DNA of 64,000 nucleotides from an uncultured Synechococcaceae cyanobacterium (GTDB lineage Bacteria > Cyanobacteriota > Cyanobacteriia > PCC-6307 > Cyanobiaceae), in NCBI GenBank assembly GCA_902536065.1, contig CACAVZ010000006.1, positions 1 through 64,000 on the forward strand. The letters are read 5' to 3'. Each line of letters begins with the position of its first letter. Position 1 is the stretch's first letter. A model generated the notes under the pieces. That model saw only the letters and a list, made by a program, of their open reading frames with translations, was not told where the DNA came from and searched no databases. The position numbers were made by a program, and so were the translations under genes. Shown here piece by piece: positions 16,400 to 25,289 of the stretch.

Positions 16400-16720
16400 A
16401 TATTGTTGAGTTCTAGGAGGTCTTTCAAAATGATCGATAGCCTGCCTGAAATTTCGGAATAACCCGAACTAATTTAATTAACTGCTCCAATTATTTTTTA
16501 TTAATGTCTAAGCTTCCTTCTTCTGCATCGTTTAGGTGCCCTTTAAGAAACAAGCTTAATTCTAGAGTTTTTGCCCCAGTTAAAGACAATTAGTTAATTT
16601 TGGTGAGAATTAGCTTAAAAGAAGTTAGCGACAAGGATCCATGATTTAGGTGCGTTAATAACTTCAGTAAAAAATATAAGTAAGAGATAAAAGAGGGCTT
16701 AAATTAGCCCTCTTTTTTTT
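16400..16720 (+). ncRNA. candidate untranslated or leader RNA with two micro-ORFs and intrinsic terminator
   Basis: AGGAGG-9nt-ATG micro-ORF MIDSLPEISE (16430..16462), hairpin TTCGGAATAACCCGAA, micro-ORF at 16504..16593, terminator 16692..16720. Confidence 0.45.
16692..16720 (+). terminator. Rho-independent terminator
   Basis: AGAGGGCT-TAAATT-AGCCCTCT followed by T8. Confidence 0.85.
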
Positions 16721-16776
16721 ATAAGATGACTTTCTTCTAGTTTTATAGATAATGATAAAAACAATAAAATTTAAAA

Positions 16777-17052
16777 ATGGTTCGATATTATTGCCCATAT
16801 TGCAATCCTAAATATCAATTTCAAAAACAATCCTTAGAAGGTAATTTGATTTGTGGATTATGCGGAGAGGATCTCGTAAAAAAACCATATATTAGGTTAA
16901 AGCAGATAATCGCTTTAGTTGCTGCTTCATCATTACTTCTACCGTTGATTTATACTTTTATTTTTTTAATTAAAAATCAAATAAATCCTCCTAATAAAAA
17001 TTATCAAGCAAATGGTAATTTAATGATAATTATCAAAGAACAAACTTTATAA
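16777..17052 (+). CDS. zinc-ribbon plus TM small protein
   Basis: 91 aa; YYCPYC...LICGLCGE followed by a hydrophobic segment. Confidence 0.6.
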   Translation: MVRYYCPYCNPKYQFQKQSLEGNLICGLCGEDLVKKPYIRLKQIIALVAASSLLLPLIYTFIFLIKNQINPPNKNYQANGNLMIIIKEQTL

Positions 17053-17076
17053 AACAATTAAAAAAGTCTCAAGAGG

Positions 17077-17298
17077 TCAACCTCTACAAAGTGATTTATT
17101 TAAGCAAGAATTTTTACTTTCAATATTTATTTGATCATCAATATTTTTTAATTCGTTTATTTTACTTATTACTTTAACTTTTTGCCCACAATGTTCTTCG
17201 CAACCACCATTAAATGAATTATGTGCATATAAACTGGAGCTATTTGTAAGTAATAAAAGAAAAATTATTTTATAAATTTGATTAAAATAAGAATTCAT
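17077..17298 (-). CDS. small exported Cys-rich protein
   Basis: 73 aa; signal peptide then NGGCEEHCGQKVKV...NSCLNKSLC. Confidence 0.5.
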   Translation of the reverse strand: MNSYFNQIYKIIFLLLLTNSSSLYAHNSFNGGCEEHCGQKVKVISKINELKNIDDQINIESKNSCLNKSLCRG

Positions 17299-17341
17299 TT
17301 TTATTATGATTTTCCCAGAATTAGTAAATAAATAATATCAG

Positions 17342-17578
17342 TTAATTCCAAGGAGTGTTTATAAGTCCCCAGATATCGAAGAAGAAAAATAAAACTGCAA
17401 TAACAACAAGATCCCATGCTCTTTCCCTAAAAGCCCAAGGCGCAATAAAAACTTCCCCAAGTCCGTGAAGTGCTGCCCCTACTGGTAGATGATCAAGAAC
17501 TAGCAAACTATGAGAGAGGATAAAAAGAAAGCTTGCAAAATATCTAAAAAAAACAAATTGCCAATTACTAGAACTCAT
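17342..17578 (-). CDS. conserved hypothetical membrane protein
   Basis: 78-aa ORF. Confidence 0.6.
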   Translation of the reverse strand: MSSSNWQFVFFRYFASFLFILSHSLLVLDHLPVGAALHGLGEVFIAPWAFRERAWDLVVIAVLFFFFDIWGLINTPWN

Positions 17579-17706
17579 GTTTTTTAGATTTTTAAGAAAT
17601 ATACTTCAATGATCAAAATAATGATACAGATCGACTCAAGAGATATTATTTTTTGTAGCCATAAATACGAATAAAGATATAAAGCTAAAGTAAAAGTTAC
17701 TAAACG

Positions 17707-19149
17707 ATGAAATATATGTTTTCAAGTTATCAGCCTAAAAATAGTTTTGATGAATACTTTAAGGATAATGTTAACACTGCTAGAGAAATATTGATTCCAC
17801 TTCTTTCATCTTTAGATAATATGGGACTTGAAGAATTAAACAGGAATCACTCTGCCGCAAAAAAATTATTACTAAGACATGGAGCAACTTTTAGATTAAA
17901 CGATACTGGGTTAAAAGGTACTGAGAGAATATTACCTTTTGATCCACTTCCCAGAATAATTAGTAAAGATGATTGGGTAACGTTAGAAAAAGGCCTAAAA
18001 CAAAGGCTTGAGGCAATAGATTTATTCCTAGATGATATTTATAATTCTCAAAAAATAATAAATGATGGAATAATTCCAAGAGAATTAATAGAGAGTTCAG
18101 AAGGTTGGAGACCTCAGATGATAGGTTTCAAACCTCCACTTAATAAATGGTGTCAAATTTCAGGACTTGATTTAATAAGGGATAGAAAAGGAGATTGGCA
18201 TGTTTTAGAAGATAATTTAAGATGCCCTTCTGGGGTTGCTTATTTTTTAGAAAATAGATTAGTTATGAAGAATATATTTCCTAATCTTTTCTCTGGCAGA
18301 ATAGTAAAACCAATTGATGAATATCCATCATATCTTTTAAAAACGCTTCAAGACCTCGCTGTTTGGACAGATACTCCCAAGATAGTTCTACTAACTCCAG
18401 GAATTTTTAATAGTGCTTATTTTGAACATAGTTATTTAGCTCAAGAAATGGGCATCCAACTAGTTCAGGGTCATGACTTAGTTTGTAATGATGATTATGT
18501 GTATTTAAAAACCACCTCTGGATTAAAAAGAGTAGATGTCATTTATAGACGAATTGATGATGATTTCTTAGATCCTCTCAATTTCAGAAAAGATTCCTGC
18601 CTTGGTGTTAGCGGATTACTTGATGTTTTCAAGGCAGGTCATGTTGCTTTAGCAAATGCACCTGGGACTGGAATAGCAGATGACAAAATGATTTATTCTT
18701 TTGTTCCAAAAATGATTAAATATTATCTCGATGAAGAAATTATTATTAAAAATGTAGAAACCTATATTTGTCATTACCAAAAGGATCGAGAATATGTTCT
18801 ACAAAATTTATCAAAACTTGTTGTTAAGTCTGTTGCAGAAGCCGGGGGTTATGGAATGTTAATTGGACCTCACTCAACAACCAGGGAAATAGAAGAATTC
18901 GCTAATAAAATTAAAAAAAATCCTAGAAATTTCATAGCACAACCAACGTTAGAATTATCTACTGTGCCATCGTTATGTGATGGAGAACTATATCCATGTC
19001 ACGTTGATTTAAGGCCATATATCTTGAGAGGAAAAGATTCATGGGTTAGCCCTGGTGGGCTTACGAGGGTAGCATTAAAAAAAGGATCATTAGTCGTCAA
19101 TTCTTCTCAAGGTGGTGGATGCAAAGATACATGGGTTGTCGGTAAATAA
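17707..19149 (+). CDS. circularly permuted ATP-grasp family protein
   Basis: 480 aa; W.....LEDNLRCPSGVAYFLENR, VIYRRIDDDFLDPL, KSVAEAGGYGMLIG. Confidence 0.88.
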   Translation: MKYMFSSYQPKNSFDEYFKDNVNTAREILIPLLSSLDNMGLEELNRNHSAAKKLLLRHGATFRLNDTGLKGTERILPFDPLPRIISKDDWVTLEKGLKQRLEAIDLFLDDIYNSQKIINDGIIPRELIESSEGWRPQMIGFKPPLNKWCQISGLDLIRDRKGDWHVLEDNLRCPSGVAYFLENRLVMKNIFPNLFSGRIVKPIDEYPSYLLKTLQDLAVWTDTPKIVLLTPGIFNSAYFEHSYLAQEMGIQLVQGHDLVCNDDYVYLKTTSGLKRVDVIYRRIDDDFLDPLNFRKDSCLGVSGLLDVFKAGHVALANAPGTGIADDKMIYSFVPKMIKYYLDEEIIIKNVETYICHYQKDREYVLQNLSKLVVKSVAEAGGYGMLIGPHSTTREIEEFANKIKKNPRNFIAQPTLELSTVPSLCDGELYPCHVDLRPYILRGKDSWVSPGGLTRVALKKGSLVVNSSQGGGCKDTWVVGK

Positions 19150-20092
19150 TATGCTTTTAAGTCGTGTAGCAGAATCTCTTTATTGGATCAATCGTTATTT
19201 AGAACGCGCGGAAAATATATCTCGTTTCGTGGAAGTAAGTGAAGCAATGTCATTAGATTGCCCTCCAGGAAGTGCAGAACCTTGGCTGCCATTAATTGAA
19301 GCTTCAAGTGACAGAGAATCTTTTGATAAAAGATTCCCGGAGAAAAAACCTGATGACGTTATTAATTTTTTAATAAGAGATCGTTTAAACCCAAATAGTA
19401 TAATTTCTTGCATTCAAATGGCAAGAGAAAATGCACGACAAATCAGAGATGTCATGACTACAGAAATGTGGGAACAAATTAATATTTTATATTGGAATAT
19501 GCAAGAAGGAGAAGCAATATGGAATAAACCAAGACAAGAACAATTAAGCGAAATAAGGAGAGAATGTCAGCTTTTTTATGGAATTACAGATGCGACTCTG
19601 AGCAAAGATCTTGCGTGGAGATTTAGCATTCTTGGAAGATTAATCGAAAGAGCTGACAAAACATCAAGAATTTTAGATGTTAAATATTATTTACTATTAC
19701 CCAGCTTAGATGAGCTTGGAGGAGTTCTTGATGAGCTGCAATGGATCGCACTTTTACGTTCAGCTGGAGCTTATCAAATGTTTAGGAAAGCAGTGCAAAA
19801 TTCTATAAAGCCTAATTCAGTTGCGAGATTTCTTTTACTTGATCCAATCTTTCCGAGATCAGTAAGATACTGTCTTGATGGGATAAGCAATACTCTTAAA
19901 ACGATAGATGACTCTCCATCTCCTGAAAATCCTTCAGAATTAGAATGCATGAGAGGTTTGCTTAAAGCAAAGTGGAGTTATATCAGAATTGAAGATATAA
20001 TCAATGATGGTTTACATGAGGCAATCGATTCATTGCAAATGGATTTAAATAAATTAAATGATCTCATTCAAGAAAAATATTTTATTAATTAA
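19112..20092 (+). CDS. alpha-E domain protein
   Basis: 326 aa; MLLSRVAESLYWINRYLERAENISRFVEV; overlaps the ATP-grasp ORF (real start likely the internal Met at 19151). Confidence 0.9.
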   Translation: MVDAKIHGLSVNNMLLSRVAESLYWINRYLERAENISRFVEVSEAMSLDCPPGSAEPWLPLIEASSDRESFDKRFPEKKPDDVINFLIRDRLNPNSIISCIQMARENARQIRDVMTTEMWEQINILYWNMQEGEAIWNKPRQEQLSEIRRECQLFYGITDATLSKDLAWRFSILGRLIERADKTSRILDVKYYLLLPSLDELGGVLDELQWIALLRSAGAYQMFRKAVQNSIKPNSVARFLLLDPIFPRSVRYCLDGISNTLKTIDDSPSPENPSELECMRGLLKAKWSYIRIEDIINDGLHEAIDSLQMDLNKLNDLIQEKYFIN

Positions 20093-20103
20093 TAAGTTTA
20101 TTA

Positions 20104-20961
20104 ATGAGAATTAAATACATTCACAAACTTGAATATAAATACGAAGATCCTGTTCAATTAGGCGAGCATAGATTATGTATAAAGCCAAGGTCAAATGGCT
20201 TCCAAAAACTAAAGAATTTTGAATTAAAAATAACCCCAGAACCAGAAATTATTTATCCTTTACTTGCTGCCAGCGGAGAAGAGATTAATAGAATCAGATT
20301 CAATGGATTAACTGATAATTTAATTATTGAATCAATCAGCGAAGTTGAAACTATTAAACATCCAAACATTATTGATGGAGTTAAAAATAGAGATTTATCA
20401 TTACCTTTTTGTAGAAGCATTATTAACAGAGATTTACAGGGAGCATTAGAGGGATGGATGCCGAATGGACAACACGATCCGTCTGCAGTAGAACTTGCCC
20501 AAGAAGCCTTAGCAGGAAGCATTAATAACGCATTATCATTTACCTACCAACTAATTGAGATTATTCAAGATCGGGTTAAATATACCAAAAGACATACTGG
20601 TCCAGCATGGCCGGCCAGCAGAACGCTCAGAGAACGTTTAGGTTCATGCAGAGATCTAGCAATGCTAATGGTTGAAGCCTGCAGGTCTATAGGTATCCCA
20701 AGTAGGTTTGTAAGTGGTTATCATTTTGAAGATCCCTTACCCTCTGAGTTGGATTTACACGCTTGGGCTGAATTATATATTCCAGGTGCTGGTTGGAGAG
20801 GTTTTGATCCAAGCGGAAAAGGATTAATAGATGATAGATATTTAACATTGGTATCCTCTTCAAAATCTAATTTAACCTCTGTAATTACAGGAAATTTTAT
20901 AGGAAAAAATAATTTAGAAAATACTTTATCCTGGGAAATCAAACCTCTTGAAATTAAATAA
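20104..20961 (+). CDS. transglutaminase-like family protein
   Basis: 285 aa; GSCRDLAMLMVEACRSIGIPSRFVSGYHF...LHAWAELYIPGAGWRGFDP. Confidence 0.92.
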   Translation: MRIKYIHKLEYKYEDPVQLGEHRLCIKPRSNGFQKLKNFELKITPEPEIIYPLLAASGEEINRIRFNGLTDNLIIESISEVETIKHPNIIDGVKNRDLSLPFCRSIINRDLQGALEGWMPNGQHDPSAVELAQEALAGSINNALSFTYQLIEIIQDRVKYTKRHTGPAWPASRTLRERLGSCRDLAMLMVEACRSIGIPSRFVSGYHFEDPLPSELDLHAWAELYIPGAGWRGFDPSGKGLIDDRYLTLVSSSKSNLTSVITGNFIGKNNLENTLSWEIKPLEIK

Positions 20962-21085
20962 ACACTAAATTTTTATCTTTTAAAATACCAATTAACTTAA
21001 TTAATAATATGTTTCTTTTTTAGTGTTAATTGATACGTTCTTAGATATATATATCTGTTTTCATTTGTTTAATCTATAAAGAAAA

Positions 21086-21607
21086 TTGAATTCAAGTTTA
21101 GAAATTCCAGTTATCAAATCAAACAAATCGAAAATGTTTGAATTGATAAGTTATGAAAAATTTCGCGATACAAAAGATGTAAGATTTTTTGATATTAGTG
21201 TTAATAAATCAAACTATAGAGATCTAGTTATTCATAGTGGTCCTGCAGTTAGTCCGCCAAATGATGAAGAATTTAATAATTGGCAATTTTACATACATCA
21301 CAATCAAGAAGATAATCTACTGGCTATCTCTGGGGGCAGAACATTTTTTCTTGTCAATTTTGGCTGGGATTACCCTTTTTATAAAGTTAGATTAGAATCT
21401 TGCGGATATATTCTAAGAATACCTAGAGGAACATTTCATAGATCAGTTTCTGACGAAAACGGTTCCATAGTTTTAAATCAAGCCATAAGAGATGAAGGTG
21501 GAACAGTTGAATCTGAATTCAAGGTTACGAATAGCAAACATAACAAAAAACTTCTTGATTGTATAACCAATCTAGAACCTAGATTTAAAATTTATAGTGT
21601 TAAATAA
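21086..21607 (+). CDS. hypothetical cupin-like protein
   Basis: 173 aa; [31 protein letters not shown] start. Confidence 0.5.
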   Translation: MNSSLEIPVIKSNKSKMFELISYEKFRDTKDVRFFDISVNKSNYRDLVIHSGPAVSPPNDEEFNNWQFYIHHNQEDNLLAISGGRTFFLVNFGWDYPFYKVRLESCGYILRIPRGTFHRSVSDENGSIVLNQAIRDEGGTVESEFKVTNSKHNKKLLDCITNLEPRFKIYSVK

Positions 21608-21675
21608 TCTTAAAAAGGAGTTCCAAATTTACACATCAATTTAAAAAATTATCTAATTGTTATAAAATAAAAATA

Positions 21676-22209
21676 TTGGAATTTTTGGGTATGAAATTTT
21701 TTAGTCTTTTAAAATATTTTTTATGTATAACTTTTTCTTTCTTAGTTTTATCCTCTCCAGTTTTTGCTGGAGCAAATGTAGCTGTTAAGGGCGAGGGAGA
21801 TGAAGTTCCAAGTTATGTTAGAGCTAATATTACAGGATTTGATTTCCATGGAGAGGATCTTCATTTGTCATCTATAGCTGGAGCTGTTGCAAGAGATGCA
21901 GATTTTAGTGATGTTGATTTACATGGAACTACTCTAACCCTATCGGATTTAAAAGGTTCTAATTTAAATGGAATCGACCTAACCGATACTCTTTCTGATC
22001 GAGTTAATTTCCAAAAAACAGATCTTAGAAATGCTGTTTTAATAAATATGATCGCATCAGGCAGCAGTTTTGCAGGAGCTCAAATAGAAGGAGCAGATTT
22101 TTCTTACGCTATTCTTGACAGCGAAGACCAAAGAAATCTTTGTGAAATTGCAGATGGAATAAATCCAAGAACAGGCGTTTCAACTAGAGAAAGTCTTGAG
22201 TGTAGTTAG
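21676..22209 (+). CDS. exported pentapeptide-repeat protein
   Basis: 177 aa; signal peptide and [30 protein letters not shown] repeats. Confidence 0.85.
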   Translation: MEFLGMKFFSLLKYFLCITFSFLVLSSPVFAGANVAVKGEGDEVPSYVRANITGFDFHGEDLHLSSIAGAVARDADFSDVDLHGTTLTLSDLKGSNLNGIDLTDTLSDRVNFQKTDLRNAVLINMIASGSSFAGAQIEGADFSYAILDSEDQRNLCEIADGINPRTGVSTRESLECS

Positions 22210-22217
22210 CATTAAAA

Positions 22218-22571
22218 TTATAAGTAAACTTTCTTACCATTATTAAATTTATAAATCCTTTGTTCTTCGTCTTGAAATATCATCTCACCATTTAATTTGG
22301 ATTTCTTAAATTTTGAAAGTCTTGCTCTATGTATATTGGATTTTCTATTGATATTTTCTTCGTTATCATAAATACCAATATAAATATTTATATCAGGATT
22401 TGAAAAGGTTTTTTCTTCCTCTCTTAAAAAAATTCTGTCAATATTTGTTTGAGTGCTCTGCAGTTTATTTTTAAATTTATCTAATTTTAGATTCTTTGGT
22501 TTTTTAGGATTAATTTTTTTGAGGCCCAAAAAAATAACTCCTAAAATTAGAAAAACTAAAAATATTTTCAT
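22218..22571 (-). CDS. hypothetical protein
   Basis: 117-aa ORF with N-terminal TM. Confidence 0.5.
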   Translation of the reverse strand: MKIFLVFLILGVIFLGLKKINPKKPKNLKLDKFKNKLQSTQTNIDRIFLREEEKTFSNPDINIYIGIYDNEENINRKSNIHRARLSKFKKSKLNGEMIFQDEEQRIYKFNNGKKVYL

Positions 22572-22762
22572 TACTTAATTTTTATTTTAATATCTACACC
22601 TAAGTCACTTTTAGTAGTTAATATCTCTTTTTTTATGATTCCGTACGTAAAAATTTTAGATAAAGTTTTTAAAGATTTTAAAACTAAAAAAACAGAAAAT
22701 AAAAAGAAAAGAATAATGTTTTCTACAAGTAGATTTTTATTTTTGTTATCTAAATTACTCAT
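22571..22762 (-). CDS. hypothetical protein
   Basis: 63-aa ORF. Confidence 0.35.
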   Translation of the reverse strand: MSNLDNKNKNLLVENIILFFLFSVFLVLKSLKTLSKIFTYGIIKKEILTTKSDLGVDIKIKIK

Positions 22763-22784
22763 ATAAGTCTTAAATCAATTATTT

Positions 22785-23648
22785 TTAGTAAGTATTTGCA
22801 TATGGGCCGAAAAATTCACTGGCGTCTCTTCCAATTACTTTAGCAAGATTTAAACTTTTATCTATATCCCATTTTGATGCCATTCCATAAAGAATACCCG
22901 CAGCAAAAGAATCGCCACATCCATAAGAATCAACCTTTAATTTTTTGTTTTTAAGAGCCTTATATCTTCCTCCAGGGAATAGTATGCCTCCCTTCTCTCC
23001 CTCTGTTTTAATAGTATATTTTGGTTTTAAAGATAAATCAGAAAAAGAAAAAACTTCCCCGGGATCAAGATTACTGCCTATTAAACCATCTAAAAGAACA
23101 TTTGATTTATTAATAGTATCTAATCCTACCCTTGGTGTCGTACACAGTATTGAAGCTGATCTAGCCATTTTAAAAATCTCTGAATCAGATGCCGTAATAA
23201 AAATTCCGTCCATATTTTTTAAAATGTTCCATTCCAACTTGTCTTTATGAGTTGGAGCTAACCTTTCACCAACAACTGTTATTGCTCTTTCACCTTGAGA
23301 GTCAATTAAACTGAATCCTCTTCTAGTTGGTTTATCACGCCAAGCCACATGCATCTTAATTCCCATATTTGAGAGAATCTTGAAACACTTATCTCCATAT
23401 TCATCATTACCTAATGAGGTAAAAAATTGAATTTGGTTTAAAGTTAAATCAGAAAGTATTTTTGCGATAATGGAGCCACCACCAGCTGGATACTCAAGGG
23501 ACTTTTCAGAATGAGAAATGACTCCGGGTTTTGGTAATTGATCAACCTTTAAGAAATTTATCCACTCAATATGACCAACAACAGCAAAACTTAAATTTCC
23601 TTTTTTAAATTTATAGTCTTCAACTTTATTATTCTTTTCAACAATCAT
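22785..23648 (-). CDS. PfkB-family carbohydrate kinase
   Basis: 287 aa; LKVDSYGCGDSFAAGILYGMA. Confidence 0.85.
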   Translation of the reverse strand: MIVEKNNKVEDYKFKKGNLSFAVVGHIEWINFLKVDQLPKPGVISHSEKSLEYPAGGGSIIAKILSDLTLNQIQFFTSLGNDEYGDKCFKILSNMGIKMHVAWRDKPTRRGFSLIDSQGERAITVVGERLAPTHKDKLEWNILKNMDGIFITASDSEIFKMARSASILCTTPRVGLDTINKSNVLLDGLIGSNLDPGEVFSFSDLSLKPKYTIKTEGEKGGILFPGGRYKALKNKKLKVDSYGCGDSFAAGILYGMASKWDIDKSLNLAKVIGRDASEFFGPYANTY

Positions 23649-23689
23649 AAGCTTTTAAATACTATTATTAGAAGAAATATTTTTGACAA

Positions 23690-24061
23690 GTGAATTCATT
23701 TAACATTTTAAAAGATAATAAACAGATACTATCTTATCTTTACCTTTTTCTATCAATTTTGGGTGCTGTACTGCCAATGATGGCAAATTTCGAATTTGCT
23801 AAGGAATATGGAAACAGCTTTGATATAAATAACTTCATTTCTTTAGCGAATGCAAACCCTGCAGCTCAGTCAATTTCTAGAGACTTATTAGTAGGTGCAA
23901 GCGCTATCTTTATATGGATAGTAAATGAATCAAAAAAACTAAACATGAAGAATATGTGGGTTGTATACATTGGAACTTTTCTTATAGCCTTCGCATTTTC
24001 CGCACCTTTTTTCTTATTTCTAAGAGAGAGAAGAATTATTGAATTAGAAAGGATTAATTAA
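23690..24061 (+). CDS. DUF2834-like membrane protein
   Basis: 123 aa; YLFLSILGAVLPMMANFEF. Confidence 0.6.
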   Translation: MNSFNILKDNKQILSYLYLFLSILGAVLPMMANFEFAKEYGNSFDINNFISLANANPAAQSISRDLLVGASAIFIWIVNESKKLNMKNMWVVYIGTFLIAFAFSAPFFLFLRERRIIELERIN

Positions 24062-25287
24062 AATAATCTCTTAAATAGAATTGCAAATGCAATAAAGCAA
24101 CAACATGAAATGGAAAGCCAGATTATTGAAGCATAACCAAATATATCTAATATTCGTCCAGAAATAAATGGTCCAAAAAAATAACCCATAGCGAAACATT
24201 GTGATAATAGAGCAAGTGCGAAACCTTTTTTGTTTGAAGGAGCTATTCTGAAAACGACATCTGTTGATGTTGGAAGAAATGAAGCAGTCCCTAAACTTAC
24301 TAATATCAATGAAAAAGAAATCAAATAAAAAGCTGGGATATTTAGATAACTAGAAATAAATAATAAGAATGAAGCGAAAGAGAAATTTATTAAACTAAAT
24401 TTCAAGCCATATAATCTTCCTTTCTTAGATATCCAAGAACCGACAGGCCATTGTAAAAACAACAATAAAATTAACTGAATAGAAATTATAAGACTAATAA
24501 TTTCTTTGCTTAATGCATTGCGATATACTCCACCTTTAACAAGATCCAGAGGCAAAGTTACTTGAATCAGAGCTAAAGAGGTAGTTATCAATAAAATAGA
24601 TAAAATTATTATTATTGAATTTTTATTCCATTTCAATTGTCCCTGATTAATTGGATCTAATAATTTTTTTTGGAAATTTTCTAAGTTACTTTTAATAGAA
24701 GAACTATTTCTAAATATTAAATTTATGATAACTATCATGCAAAAAATATCATTAATAAAAATTGATTTAGAATACAAAAAATTCGTCATATAGCCCCCTA
24801 AGAATACCCCTAGAAATATCCCTAAAGCCTCCGAACTTCTAACAAGAGCATACGCTTTTCGTGTTTCAATAGGATGGCAAAAATAGGGTACCCCAAACTC
24901 GGCAGCAGGCCAATATATTCCGGCAGCAGCCCCAACAAGTGATTGTCCAATTAAGTACAAAAAAGTATCTCTAGAAAAAATGAGACAAAAGCTAGCGGCA
25001 ATACTTAGTATTGAAGAAGAAATTATTGGAAATTGTATTTTCCCTCTTTTATTAAGATAATTACCTGTAAAGAGTCTTGTTAGAGTTCCAATTATTGCTG
25101 AAATGGTAAACCCCAAACCAATATCTGTTGCCGATAATCCTAGGTTATTAAAAATAAGTGATGTTAAATAAATAACACCTCCTGCTCCAAATGCAGCGAA
25201 AAATCTTATCTTGGTTATTAACCTCAAATGATATGGAAATTGAATCCACCAATTTTTGCTAATTTGTAAACTATTTGGACTAATCAC
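24058..25287 (-). CDS. MFS transporter
   Basis: 409 aa, about 12 TM segments. Confidence 0.85.
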   Translation of the reverse strand: MISPNSLQISKNWWIQFPYHLRLITKIRFFAAFGAGGVIYLTSLIFNNLGLSATDIGLGFTISAIIGTLTRLFTGNYLNKRGKIQFPIISSSILSIAASFCLIFSRDTFLYLIGQSLVGAAAGIYWPAAEFGVPYFCHPIETRKAYALVRSSEALGIFLGVFLGGYMTNFLYSKSIFINDIFCMIVIINLIFRNSSSIKSNLENFQKKLLDPINQGQLKWNKNSIIIILSILLITTSLALIQVTLPLDLVKGGVYRNALSKEIISLIISIQLILLLFLQWPVGSWISKKGRLYGLKFSLINFSFASFLLFISSYLNIPAFYLISFSLILVSLGTASFLPTSTDVVFRIAPSNKKGFALALLSQCFAMGYFFGPFISGRILDIFGYASIIWLSISCCCFIAFAILFKRLF

Positions 25288-25289
25288 TA

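Noticed and set aside
16376-16720. Region considered as tmRNA, 6S RNA or SRP RNA
   Set aside because: No tag-peptide sequence, tRNA-like acceptor or SRP signature could be found by eye; left as an unassigned RNA candidate.
21043-21056. Palindrome AGATATATATATCT
   Set aside because: Simple AT repeat in AT-rich intergenic DNA; no supporting context.
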